A DNA stretch of 64,000 nucleotides from contig NZ_QQAW01000006.1 of NCBI RefSeq assembly GCF_003350405.1, positions 124,001 to 188,000 of the forward strand, given 5' to 3'. The first letter of the stretch is position 1. Each line of letters starts with the position of its first letter. The position numbers and the translations under genes are program-made. The notes beneath the pieces are model-generated. The model did not search any database. It saw only the letters and a list, made by a program, of their open reading frames with translations, and was not told the origin of the DNA. This document shows, piece by piece, positions 44,599-52,920 of the stretch. The DNA is from Gluconacetobacter liquefaciens. Its GTDB lineage: Bacteria > Pseudomonadota > Alphaproteobacteria > Acetobacterales > Acetobacteraceae.

Positions 44599-46542
44599 TC
44601 AGCCGCCTTCGGCATCGGGCAATGCGCCGGAGATGTGCATCTCCGGCAGGTGCAGCGTCATCTGCTGCCCCAGATTGGCGGCGTGCGCGCCCAACGACAC
44701 GCCGTACTCGCCGGCCGGCACCACCCATTCCAGCGTCACCGGATTCCAGTGGCCCAGCATGCGCGCGTCGATCCCCACCGCCAGGCGCGCGGCCTGTCCG
44801 GGGGTAAGCTGCACGGTCCGCCAGCCGATCAGGCGCTTGGGGGCGTCGGCGCTTCCTTCGGGGAGGTCGAGATAGATCTGCGGCACGTCGCGACCGGCCA
44901 TGGCCCCGCGATTGGACACGCTGAAGGCGACCAGCAGCCGTGAGCCGTCCCGCGTCACCTTCAGATCGCCATAGGTGAAACGCGCGCGGACCGAGAGCCC
45001 GTATCCGAACGGGAACAGCGGCGCGACATGCGCCCGGTCGAATGCCTTGTATGCCGCCAGATGCGGATGGGGCGGCGCGGCGCCGCCGGTAAAGGTGACG
45101 GGCAGGCGTCCGGAAAAATCGCGCTGGCCGGTCAGCAGGTCCGCCAGCGCGTCGCCGCCGCCCTCGCGCCACGACCAGGCCTGCACCACGCCGTCGACCT
45201 GATCCAGCCACGGCATGGAGCGGGCGGGATCGTCCGACAGCAGGACGACGAGAACATGCGCGCCCGTGTCGGCCACCGCGCCGATCAGGCGGTCGTCCTC
45301 GGGGCCGGCGGAAAAGAAGACGATATGGCCGGCCTGGGCGATATAGGGCGGCAGGGGGCCTTCCGCCGGCGCATCGGCTGCCCGGCGCGCGACCTGCCCT
45401 GCCCGACCCAGGGCGTCGGCCATGATATCCGCGGCCTCCCGTGCCGCCCCGGTGCCCAGGACGAGGATGGGCTCGGCGGTGGTGCCGGCCAGGGGCAGGA
45501 TCGCGTTTTCGTTGCGCAGCAGCACCGTGCCTTCGGCGACCACGTCTTCCGCCAGCGGATCGCGATAGAGCGCGGGGGCGCGCAGCGCGCCGAATGGCGG
45601 CGGATTTTCGATCACGCCGGCGTCGTCCATGGACTGCATGACGTGGGCGGCCATGCGGTCCAGCCGGGCGGGCGGTAGGAAGCCCCCCTTCATGACCGCC
45701 TGCCGCAGCGACACCCCGAACAACGCCGTATCGGCGGTCCCGGGCTCGCCCTCCACGTCGATGCCGGCCGCGAGTGCCGACAGCAGTATCGGACGGCGGG
45801 CCGCCGGGTCGTCCGGTGTCGGGCGGTCCGCCAGCAGGGCGATCATGCCGCCATAATGCCATCCGTCGCGCAGCGTCCGCTCCATGCCGTCCAGCGCGCC
45901 GCATGGCCGCGCGTCCACGACCGTGACATGGCAAAGCATGCCCGCCCCCCTTGCCTGCTCCAGGGCGACATGGAGGGCCTGCATACGGTCCTCGGACACC
46001 GCGTCGGCGCCGGGCTGGCCGCGGCCGCCGAACAACGGCAGCACATGGCCGGCGATCAGCCCGGATGCGACCGCGCCCATCATCCGGCCGGCCAGCAATG
46101 GGTCCTCGCCTTCATAGGCGCGGCCGGCCGGCAGGGGGCCGACCCCGCCGACCGCCGTGATCGCCCGGCCGCCGGCCCGGATCGCGCGGGCCCGGGCCTG
46201 CCCCGCCCGCCGGGCCAGATCGCGGTCCCAGGTCGCCATCAGCGCCAGCGGCGAGCGCTGCCCCGCGCCATCATCCAGCAGGGCCATGCGCAGGGCCGGC
46301 AGGCCGGCCCGCGGCACGCCGGGCAGCGTGACGATCGACACGCCGGCGACCGGGCCGGCCATGATCTCCGCCCGCACCAGGGTGAGTTTCTCCGTCTGGG
46401 TCAGGCGGGCGGCGGAGGCTGTCCGCGCCGGACGGTCGGCCGCGCCGGCCGAGGGGGCGGACAGTGTCAGGGCCGCCAGCAGGGCCATGCCCCGCCACGG
46501 CCCGCCGGCCCGCCTTGCCCCCCTGCCCGCGATGCCTGCCAC
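44599..46542 (-). CDS. Secreted, divergent glycoside hydrolase family 3 protein
   Basis: A GTG at 46542 with GGAGGGG 7 bp upstream gives 647 residues and a signal peptide (arginine-rich start, MALLAALTLSAPSAGA). The order is N-terminal GH3 barrel (about 40-330, GVPRAGLPALRMALLDDGAG and YEGEDPLLAGRMM), C-terminal alpha/beta domain (about 350-500, EGTVLLRNENAILPL and FSGRLPVTF) and a fibronectin III-like domain (about 540-647). The Lys-His pair that normally follows the GEDP segment is absent. The nucleophile region reads IALLADRPTPDD where typical enzymes have SDW. The Asp may be kept, but activity on beta-glucosides is uncertain. Confidence 0.8.
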   Translation of the reverse strand: MAGIAGRGARRAGGPWRGMALLAALTLSAPSAGAADRPARTASAARLTQTEKLTLVRAEIMAGPVAGVSIVTLPGVPRAGLPALRMALLDDGAGQRSPLALMATWDRDLARRAGQARARAIRAGGRAITAVGGVGPLPAGRAYEGEDPLLAGRMMGAVASGLIAGHVLPLFGGRGQPGADAVSEDRMQALHVALEQARGAGMLCHVTVVDARPCGALDGMERTLRDGWHYGGMIALLADRPTPDDPAARRPILLSALAAGIDVEGEPGTADTALFGVSLRQAVMKGGFLPPARLDRMAAHVMQSMDDAGVIENPPPFGALRAPALYRDPLAEDVVAEGTVLLRNENAILPLAGTTAEPILVLGTGAAREAADIMADALGRAGQVARRAADAPAEGPLPPYIAQAGHIVFFSAGPEDDRLIGAVADTGAHVLVVLLSDDPARSMPWLDQVDGVVQAWSWREGGGDALADLLTGQRDFSGRLPVTFTGGAAPPHPHLAAYKAFDRAHVAPLFPFGYGLSVRARFTYGDLKVTRDGSRLLVAFSVSNRGAMAGRDVPQIYLDLPEGSADAPKRLIGWRTVQLTPGQAARLAVGIDARMLGHWNPVTLEWVVPAGEYGVSLGAHAANLGQQMTLHLPEMHISGALPDAEGG

Positions 46543-46868
46543 GCCGCCGCCCCTCCGAATCTTTCGTCCCGTCGCGCGGCGACTCCCCGCGCGGCCCGGT
46601 CTGATGGGTCTTTTCAAACCGGCCGGACCCGTGAAGGCAAGGCTCGGGATGTCCTTGCCGATGGTCCGTTCCTGCCGGGACGTGGGCGACCCGCGCATGT
46701 GGCGGGGAGAAAATCACCGCCCGGCTTGGCGGGGATGGCGCACCGGGATATGAAGACGGCAGTGAAACCGGCTGAACCGTGGTCCGACCGCCGGCCCCGG
46801 ACGGGCAGGAACCGCCACGGCCGCCGATCCATCAGCGGGGCCAGACCCGAGGGGACCACAGGGGCAAC
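46543..46868. other. 326-bp divergent promoter region between GH3 and DUF3576 genes
   Basis: The spacer between two divergent genes shows no convincing reading frame: the minus-strand frame that extends the GH3 gene to 46698 is Arg/Pro-rich, has no signal peptide and lies before a good ribosome site. Promoters for both genes must lie here; I do not see a strong match to -35/-10 elements or an operator. Confidence 0.45.
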
Positions 46869-47390
46869 ATGACCGTTCGACCGCCATCCGCCATTCGCCG
46901 CCTTTCGCCATCGGCCCGCCTGCTGGGCGTGCTGGCCCTTTCCCCGATTCTGGGCCTGACCGCCTGTTCCTCGTCGCGCCGCGCGGACGCGGGGCTGGCG
47001 ATGCCGCAGAACCATCTGATCACCCAGGACCGCTCCGCCAACGGCGGCGACGACCAGATCGGCAAGAGCGGCGTGAACGCCTATCTGTGGCGCGGCGCGA
47101 TCGACACGCTGTCGTTCATGCCCTTCGCCTCGGCCGATGCGATCGGTGGCGTGATCCTGACGGATTGGTACACCCCGCCGGCTACCAAGAACGAACGCTT
47201 CAAGATCACGGCCTATGTGTTGTCGCGCAACCTGCGGTCGGACGCGCTGCGCGTGTCGGTCTTCCGCCAGGCGTTCACGGACGGCCAGTGGGTCGATACC
47301 CCGGTCGCCCCGAACACGGTGTCGGACATCACGACGCGAATCCTGACCCGGGCGCGGCAGCTTCGCGCCGATAATGGCGGCGGCAAGTAA
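46869..47390 (+). CDS. DUF3576 lipoprotein
   Basis: The 173-residue protein has a signal peptide ending in a lipobox (ILGLTAC, Cys about 33), so it is a lipoprotein. The body contains IGKSGVNAYLWRGAIDTLSFMPFASADAIGGVILTDWY in pieces, then RFKITAYVLSRNLRSDALRVSVFRQ, which is the DUF3576 domain. No biochemical role is known. It sits before leuS-lptE-holA in alphaproteobacteria, next to LPS-assembly lipoprotein LptE, which hints at an envelope function. The product may be anchored to the outer membrane, since no Asp follows the Cys. Confidence 0.87.
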   Translation: MTVRPPSAIRRLSPSARLLGVLALSPILGLTACSSSRRADAGLAMPQNHLITQDRSANGGDDQIGKSGVNAYLWRGAIDTLSFMPFASADAIGGVILTDWYTPPATKNERFKITAYVLSRNLRSDALRVSVFRQAFTDGQWVDTPVAPNTVSDITTRILTRARQLRADNGGGK

Positions 47391-47422
47391 GCCCCTTCCC
47401 CCGGCGTTCCGGCGCCGGGGAC

Positions 47423-47446
47423 GATGCCGGGCCGTTGCCCGGCATC
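47423..47446 (+). terminator. Hairpin terminator after the DUF3576 gene
   Basis: GATGCCGGGC (47423-47432), loop CGTT, GCCCGGCATC (47437-47446) is a perfect 10-bp stem 32 bp after the stop, followed by a pyrimidine tract (CTTCTGCTT) rather than a clean T-run. A smaller GC-rich stem (CCCCGGCG/CGCCGGGG) lies just before it. Probably a terminator that separates DUF3576 from leuS. Confidence 0.6.
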
Positions 47447-47512
47447 CTTCTGCTTCGTATCGGCCGGTCGTGACAGACCGTGACGTTCCGGCCCATGCTC
47501 CTGGACCCTGAC

Positions 47513-50140
47513 ATGACTGAAATGACCCCCGCTTCCTACGATTTCCGCACGGCCGAACCGCGCTGGCAGGCCGAGTGGGAGCGGGCGGGCGCCTTCGACG
47601 TGCCCGACGTGCCGCCGGCCGACCGCCCCAAATATTACGTGCTGGAGATGTTCCCGTATCCGTCGGGGCAGCTTCATATGGGGCATGTGCGCAACTACAC
47701 GCTGGGCGACGTGGTGGCGCGCTTCAAACGGGCCAAGGGGTTTTCGGTGCTGCATCCGATGGGCTGGGATGCCTTCGGCCTGCCGGCGGAAAACGCGGCG
47801 CGGGAACGCGGCGTGCATCCGCAGACCTGGACGCTGGACAATATCGCCGCCATGCGCGGCACGCTGAAGCGGCTGGGTTTCTCGTTCAACTGGGATCGGG
47901 AAATCGCGACCTGCCTGCCCGAATATTACGGCAAGCAGCAGAAGCTGTTTCTGGACATGCTCCAGGGCGATCTGGTCGAGCGGCGTGAAAGCTGGGTCAA
48001 CTGGGACCCGGTGGACCACACCGTGCTGGCGAACGAACAGGTGGTGGACGGGCGCGGCTGGCGTTCGGGCGCGCTGATCGAGAAGAAAAAGCTCTCGCAG
48101 TGGTTCCTGCGCATCACCAAATTCGCGCCCGACCTGCTGGAGGGACTGTCGCATCTGCCGCGCTGGCCGGAGCGGGTCCGCGTCATGCAGGAGCGCTGGA
48201 TCGGTCGTTCGGTCGGCGCGCGCGTGCGCTTCGGGCTGCATAGCCCGCCACAGGGGTTCGATACCGACCTGGATTCGGTCGAGGTTTATACCACGCGGCC
48301 CGACACGCTGTTCGGCATGGCGTTCCTGGCCGTTGCACCCGACCATCCGCTGGCCGCCAAGGTTGCGCGCGACAATGCGGACGCTGCCGCCTTCATCGCC
48401 GAATGCCGCCGCCTCGGCACCTCCGAGGAAGCCATCGAGAAGGCCGAGAAGCGCGGGTTCGATACCGGCCTGCGTGTGTCGCATCCGTTCATGCCCGACC
48501 AGAGCTTTCCGGTCTGGATCGCCAATTTCGTGCTGATGGATTACGGCACCGGCGCCATTTTCGGCTGTCCGTGCGGCGATCAGCGCGATCTCGATTTCGC
48601 CAACGCCTATCACCTGCCCTTCCGCCCCGTCGTTCTGCCGCCGGGCGAGGATGCATCGACCTTCGCCATCACCGCCAAGGCGTGGGACGGTGACGGCACG
48701 ATGATCAATTCCGGCTTTCTGGATGGGCAGGACACCAAGGCGGCGCGGGCCGGGGCCATCAGCCGCCTGGAAGGGCTGGGCGTCGGCCGGGGCGTCGAGA
48801 ACTGGCGGCTGCGGGACTGGGGCATTTCGCGCCAGCGTTACTGGGGTTGCCCGATCCCGGTCATTCATTGCGCCGCCTGCGGCCCGGTGCCGGTGCCCGA
48901 CGACCAGTTGCCTGTTACCCTGCCCGAGGACGTGACGTTCGACCGGCCGGGCAACCCGCTGGACCATCATCCGACCTGGAAGCATGTCGCCTGCCCGCGC
49001 TGCGGCGCCGACGCCACGCGCGAGACCGACACGTTCGATACTTTCGTGGACAGTTCGTGGTATTTCGCGCGCTTTACCGCCCCGCACGCGGCCGCGCCGA
49101 CCGTGCGCCCGGCGGCGGATGGCTGGCTGCCGGTCGACCAGTATATCGGCGGGATTGAGCATGCGATCCTGCATCTGCTCTATGCCCGCTTCTTCACGCG
49201 GGCGATGCGGGAAACGGGGCATCTGGGGCTGGACGAGCCGTTCGACGGCCTGTTCACCCAGGGGATGGTCAATCACGAAAGCTATCGCGATACCGATGGG
49301 CTGTGGCTGTATCCCGAGGAGGTCGAGCGGCGCGGTGATGGCGCGGTGCATCGGGAAACCGGTGCGCCGGTGACGATCGGCCGCGTCGAGAAGATGTCCA
49401 AATCCAAGCGCAACACCGTGGCGCCGGTGGCGATCATCGAGCGGTTCGGGGCCGATACCGCGCGCTGGTTCGTGCTGTCGGACAGCCCGCCGGAACGCGA
49501 CATGGAATGGACCGAGGCCGGCGTGGCCGGTGCGGCGCGCTTCCTGCAACGGCTTTATCGCGTGGTGCGGATCGTGGCCGAGACCGTTCCGGTCGCCGCG
49601 GCCCCGGAGGAGGCACCGGAGACGGTGCTGTCTGAAGCCGCCGACACGCTGCGCCGCGCCACCCATCACGCCATCGCGGCCGTGAGCGAGGCCTTGGAAG
49701 GCTTTGCGATCAACGTGGCGGTGGCGCGCCTGCATGAACTGACCTCCGCCCTGGCGGATGCCGAGCGCGCGGCCGACGATGCCGGCATGGCTTATGCCCG
49801 GCGTGAGGCCGCGCTGAGCCTGTGCCTGCTGGCAGCGCCGATGGTGCCCCATCAGGCGGAAGAGATGCTGGCCCTGCTGGAGCCCGACAAGGCACCGGCC
49901 GTCGATCGTCCGTGGCCGGTGGCCGAGCCGGAATTGCTGGTGGCGCGCGAGTTGACCATCGCGGTCCAGATCATGGGCAAGCTGCGTGGGACCGTGGCCG
50001 CGCCGCCCGATGCGCCGGCCGAGACGGTGATCGCCCTGGCCGAAAACGAGCCCAATGTGGCGCGGCTGCTGGAGGGCAAGCGCATCGTCAAGCGTATCCA
50101 TGTGCCCAACCGCATCGTCAATTTCGTGATCGCGGGCTGA
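47513..50140 (+). CDS. leuS: Leucyl-tRNA synthetase
   Basis: The 875-residue class I synthetase charges tRNA-Leu. The HIGH motif is HMGH in [18 protein letters not shown], the CP1 editing domain fills about 230-410 ([19 protein letters not shown] and [17 protein letters not shown] with the editing Asp), and KMSKS is complete in [12 protein letters not shown]. The anticodon-binding helical domain and C-terminal extension are present. The ATG at 47513 is used; another ATG three codons on is possible. It is followed 4 bp later by lptE. Confidence 0.96.
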   Translation: MTEMTPASYDFRTAEPRWQAEWERAGAFDVPDVPPADRPKYYVLEMFPYPSGQLHMGHVRNYTLGDVVARFKRAKGFSVLHPMGWDAFGLPAENAARERGVHPQTWTLDNIAAMRGTLKRLGFSFNWDREIATCLPEYYGKQQKLFLDMLQGDLVERRESWVNWDPVDHTVLANEQVVDGRGWRSGALIEKKKLSQWFLRITKFAPDLLEGLSHLPRWPERVRVMQERWIGRSVGARVRFGLHSPPQGFDTDLDSVEVYTTRPDTLFGMAFLAVAPDHPLAAKVARDNADAAAFIAECRRLGTSEEAIEKAEKRGFDTGLRVSHPFMPDQSFPVWIANFVLMDYGTGAIFGCPCGDQRDLDFANAYHLPFRPVVLPPGEDASTFAITAKAWDGDGTMINSGFLDGQDTKAARAGAISRLEGLGVGRGVENWRLRDWGISRQRYWGCPIPVIHCAACGPVPVPDDQLPVTLPEDVTFDRPGNPLDHHPTWKHVACPRCGADATRETDTFDTFVDSSWYFARFTAPHAAAPTVRPAADGWLPVDQYIGGIEHAILHLLYARFFTRAMRETGHLGLDEPFDGLFTQGMVNHESYRDTDGLWLYPEEVERRGDGAVHRETGAPVTIGRVEKMSKSKRNTVAPVAIIERFGADTARWFVLSDSPPERDMEWTEAGVAGAARFLQRLYRVVRIVAETVPVAAAPEEAPETVLSEAADTLRRATHHAIAAVSEALEGFAINVAVARLHELTSALADAERAADDAGMAYARREAALSLCLLAAPMVPHQAEEMLALLEPDKAPAVDRPWPVAEPELLVARELTIAVQIMGKLRGTVAAPPDAPAETVIALAENEPNVARLLEGKRIVKRIHVPNRIVNFVIAG

Positions 50141-50144
50141 TCGG

Positions 50145-50894
50145 ATGTCGCATCTGCCCTGTCCCGACGCGCCCCATTCGTATCGCCCGCTGCGCCGGGC
50201 CGTGCTGATGGCCATGGTGGCGATGCTGGGCGGGTGCGGCTTTCAGCCCCTGTATGGATCGCCGGCCGGCAGCACTGTCGCGGGCGGGACGATCCCCGAC
50301 CAGTTGCGCCAGATCTACGTGGCCAGTATCCCTGAACGCTACGGGCAGGAATTGCGGCTGTTCCTGCAACAGAATCTGGCCGGAGCCGAGCAGGAAGACC
50401 CGACCGGCTATACGTTGCGCGTCAATTCCTATGTGATGAACGAAGCGATCGACATCCATTCGGACAACACGACCGGCCGGACCCGTGCCACCGCCCACGC
50501 GCACTGGATGCTCTACACCGTCGCGCCCACCCCGATGCTGGTGACCCAGGGCGATACGCAGGTCATGGACGGCGAAAACGAGACGTTCGAGCAGTATTTC
50601 GCCCAGAACCTGAACCAGACCGCACTGGCGCGCCGGGTGGCCCAGGCCGTTGCCGACCGCATTACCCAGCAGCTTGCAATCTGGTTCAAGACCCATGCCG
50701 CCCCCGCCCAGCGGACGGTGACGCCGCAGGCAACTTATGTCGACCCGAACGTGATGCCCAATTCCAGCACCGAAATTCCGCGTCAGTCGGTCGGTGAGGA
50801 TGGCCTGCCGGGCATGGCCATCGGCCGGTCCTCGCCTGATCCGTCCGGCACGGCGGGCAGCGATCCGGGCAACGGAACAGTCAACAACCAGTGA
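50145..50894 (+). CDS. lptE: LPS-assembly lipoprotein LptE
   Basis: The 249-residue lipoprotein has the lipobox LGGCGFQPLYG (Cys about 31); CGFQPLYG is typical of LptE. The core includes IPDQLRQIYVASIPERYGQELR in pieces and a C-terminal helix (ARRVAQAVADRITQQL). LptE plugs LptD in the outer membrane during LPS export. A 60-residue Pro/Ser/Asn-rich tail follows the core, longer than in E. coli. It overlaps holA (GTGA), keeping the conserved leuS-lptE-holA order. Confidence 0.9.
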   Translation: MSHLPCPDAPHSYRPLRRAVLMAMVAMLGGCGFQPLYGSPAGSTVAGGTIPDQLRQIYVASIPERYGQELRLFLQQNLAGAEQEDPTGYTLRVNSYVMNEAIDIHSDNTTGRTRATAHAHWMLYTVAPTPMLVTQGDTQVMDGENETFEQYFAQNLNQTALARRVAQAVADRITQQLAIWFKTHAAPAQRTVTPQATYVDPNVMPNSSTEIPRQSVGEDGLPGMAIGRSSPDPSGTAGSDPGNGTVNNQ

Positions 50895-51907
50895 AGATCG
50901 ATGCGCGCTCGGTCGCCCGGGTCCTGCGCGAGCCCGGTGCGCTAAGGGCCATTCTGCTGCATGGCGAGGATACCGGGCTGATCCGCGAGCGGGCTCGTCA
51001 GGCCGCGACCGCTATTGCCCCGCAACTGGACGACCCCTTTCGCGTCGCGGTGCTGGACCGGGATGCAGCGGAGCGGCTGGAAGAGGAAATCTTCTCTCTT
51101 TCCCTCAGGGGCGGGCGGCGGGTCGTCTGGGTACGCGACGGGGGGGACAGTCTGACGGCGCCGTTGAAGGCCAGCCTGGCCCGCGAGTCCGATACGCTTG
51201 TCATCATCGAGGCCCCCGGCCTTGCCAGTCGCTCGCGCCTGCGCGCGCTGGTCGAAGCCCAGGCCAGTTGCGCGGCCATCGGCTGTTATCCCGAGGAAGG
51301 CCGGGCGCTAGAAGGCACGATTCGCCAGAGCCTTGGGGAAGAGGATATCCGCATCGACGCCGATGCGCTGGCGTGGTTCGCCGGGTTGCTGGGGCCCGAT
51401 CGGGCCGCGATGCGGGGCGAGGTTGAAAAGCTGGCGCTCTATGCTGGGCGTGGCGGGCATCTGACGCTGGACGATGTGCGTACCTGCATCGGCGATGCTG
51501 CCGGCGTGTCGCTGGAAGATGCGGCGTTTGCCGCCACCGCCGGTGATCGGGCCGGCGCCGATACCGCGATCGAGCGGGCGCTGGCCGAAGGCACCAGCCC
51601 GATCGCCGTTGCGCGGGCGCTGCTGTCGCACCTGCACCGGCTGAGGCGCGCGCGGATCGCGATGGATTCGGGGCAGAGCCGGGCGGATGCGATGCGGGGA
51701 TTGCGGCCGCCCGTGTTCTTCAAGCGGACCGAATCCTTTGGCCAGGCGCTGTCGCTCTGGAGCGCCGAGCGTCTGATGGATGCCGCCGAACAGACCCAGG
51801 CGCTGGAGAAGGACTGCAAGCAGACCGGGTCGCCCGACCTCGCATTATGCCGGCGGCATATCGCGCGGCTGGCCGCGACCGCGGCGATACTGCGCCGCGA
51901 CCGCTGA
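50891..51907 (+). CDS. holA: DNA polymerase III delta subunit
   Basis: The 338-residue clamp-loader subunit starts with a GTG that overlaps the lptE stop. ILLHGEDTGLIRERARQ opens the fold, followed by VWVRDGGDSLTAPLKASL and ALVEAQASCAAIGCYPEEGR in pieces. The C-terminal collar domain contains AVARALLSHLHRLRRARIAMDSG. Delta opens the beta clamp during loading. The Walker motif is degenerate, as is normal for delta. The tRNA gene follows 64 bp after the stop. Confidence 0.92.
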   Translation: MKIDARSVARVLREPGALRAILLHGEDTGLIRERARQAATAIAPQLDDPFRVAVLDRDAAERLEEEIFSLSLRGGRRVVWVRDGGDSLTAPLKASLARESDTLVIIEAPGLASRSRLRALVEAQASCAAIGCYPEEGRALEGTIRQSLGEEDIRIDADALAWFAGLLGPDRAAMRGEVEKLALYAGRGGHLTLDDVRTCIGDAAGVSLEDAAFAATAGDRAGADTAIERALAEGTSPIAVARALLSHLHRLRRARIAMDSGQSRADAMRGLRPPVFFKRTESFGQALSLWSAERLMDAAEQTQALEKDCKQTGSPDLALCRRHIARLAATAAILRRDR

Positions 51908-51971
51908 AGCGCCTTCCGGCCGCCGGGGACGCTTGCCCGAATCCCTGTGCTCGGCTAGAAGCAGAGCATGT

Positions 51972-52276
51972 GTCCGCGTAGCTCAGCAGGATAGAGCACA
52001 GGATTCCTGGTTTTCAAATTGGGCGTTATGGCGGGAAACCTCATGACGGATCCGCTCAAATTCGGGGAACGCTCTGACACCGTGTGTCGTGCCGATCCCG
52101 AGCCAAGCCCGGCCTTGCCGGGAAGGTGTAGAGACTGGACGGGCGGCACCTGTCGGCCTTCGGGCCCAGGGTGAAGGGACAGTCCAGACCACGAACGCCA
52201 TTTTCGGATGGCGGCGGTGAAAGCCGAAGTGGGATGAATCCTGGGGCCGTGGGTTCGAATCCCGCCGCGGACACCA
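51972..52276 (+). tRNA. tRNA-Arg(CCU), interrupted by a group I intron
   Basis: 5' exon 51972-52008, 3' exon 52237-52276. Spliced, the 77-nt product folds fully: acceptor GTCCGCG/CGCGGAC, D stem GCTC/GAGC, anticodon stem CAGGA/TCCTG, loop TTCCTAA with anticodon CCT, variable GGGCC, T stem GTGGG/CCCGC with loop TTCGAAT, discriminator A73 and an encoded CCA. The intron lies directly after the third anticodon base. The tRNA reads AGG arginine codons. Unspliced, the gene cannot form an anticodon loop, so a standard scan without intron modelling would miss it or call it a pseudogene. Confidence 0.95.
52009..52236 (+). ncRNA. Self-splicing group I intron (IC3-like) in tRNA-Arg(CCU)
   Basis: The 228-nt intron starts after the exon U of the anticodon and ends in G (omega-G). 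P1 forms from exon CCU and intron GGUUU, closed by UC, with AAAUU and GGG; the splice-site U pairs with G as required. Core blocks match bacterial tRNA introns: GGGAAACC, TCAAATTCGGGGAA, GAGCCAAGCC, GGAAGGTGTAGAGACTGGACGG in pieces and GGGTGAAGGGACAGTCCAG. P7 is GACTG (52133-52137) with CAGTC (52180-52184). It encodes no endonuclease. Relatives are the introns of Agrobacterium tRNA-Arg(CCU) and Azoarcus tRNA-Ile(CAU). Confidence 0.93.
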
Positions 52277-52920
52277 TATTGCGCCGGGATGCATTGCACG
52301 CTCCCCGCCCCGATCTCCCGGCATGTCTGGCGAGCGGGACACTGATATGTCTTCCACGCGCCTGCACGGAGAGGGTCGTTTCGGCCCTCGGTCGCCAGAA
52401 GACATAAAAAGAACACAGATATAAAGAATTTGTACCTGTAGAGCCCGATATGTGGCTGGTCGGCGTGCCTGTTCGTTTTACCGGCGGCGCTACCGAAGAA
52501 GAAAAGTACGGGGATCGCCTGAAGGCCGGCCAGACGATGCCAGACTGTCGTAAAGCGTTGCATGGCTGCCAATCGCCGGGAATGGGCAGCCAGATGCTGG
52601 CACCGCCGGTCAGGCTCGATGCCCGGGCGCGCATGGCTCCTGTCGGGCAAGCACGGCAGATGCCGTTTCAATAGGCGATAGTATGACTAAAATTTAGGCA
52701 AAACGTGATAGCCGGCAGTCGCTGGAAATCTGAAGTTCGTATTCCGCCATATACTTACAGCAGAAGACCATCGCCTGTTCCGACATTGACGCCTTGTTTA
52801 CGGGCGAGGGAAGCACATGAAACGCGCCGAACTATTTTTTCAACGCCGATATGGCTTTTCCCTCCGACCCGACCGCGTTACATCGTAATCCGATCATCGC
52901 ATTGGGGCACATATCTCTTC
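52277..52920. other. 644-bp non-coding region between tRNA-Arg and the PKS gene
   Basis: No convincing gene is seen on either strand. The region turns A/T-rich towards the PKS (around 52390-52430 and 52680-52700), unlike its surroundings, and should hold the PKS promoter. A small stem, GAGGGTCG-TTT-CGGCCCTC, lies near 52371-52389 without a T-run. No integrase gene or obvious repeat of the tRNA 3' end is visible here. The PKS frame is open from 52705, but the stretch before 52921 does not resemble a KS N-terminus. Confidence 0.5.

Noticed and set aside
47213-50215. 1000-codon open frame on the minus strand
   Set aside because: It is fully antisense to leuS, which has all its catalytic motifs. 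Its product is rich in His, Arg and Gln without hydrophobic blocks, the usual shadow of a GC-rich gene.
51972-52276. tRNA pseudogene
   Set aside because: Without the intron the anticodon arm looks broken, but removing 52009-52236 restores a perfect tRNA, and the insert has group I intron core motifs.
52450-52674. 74-codon frame between the tRNA and the PKS
   Set aside because: No ribosome site of note, no hydrophobic or conserved pattern, and it lies in a probable promoter region.
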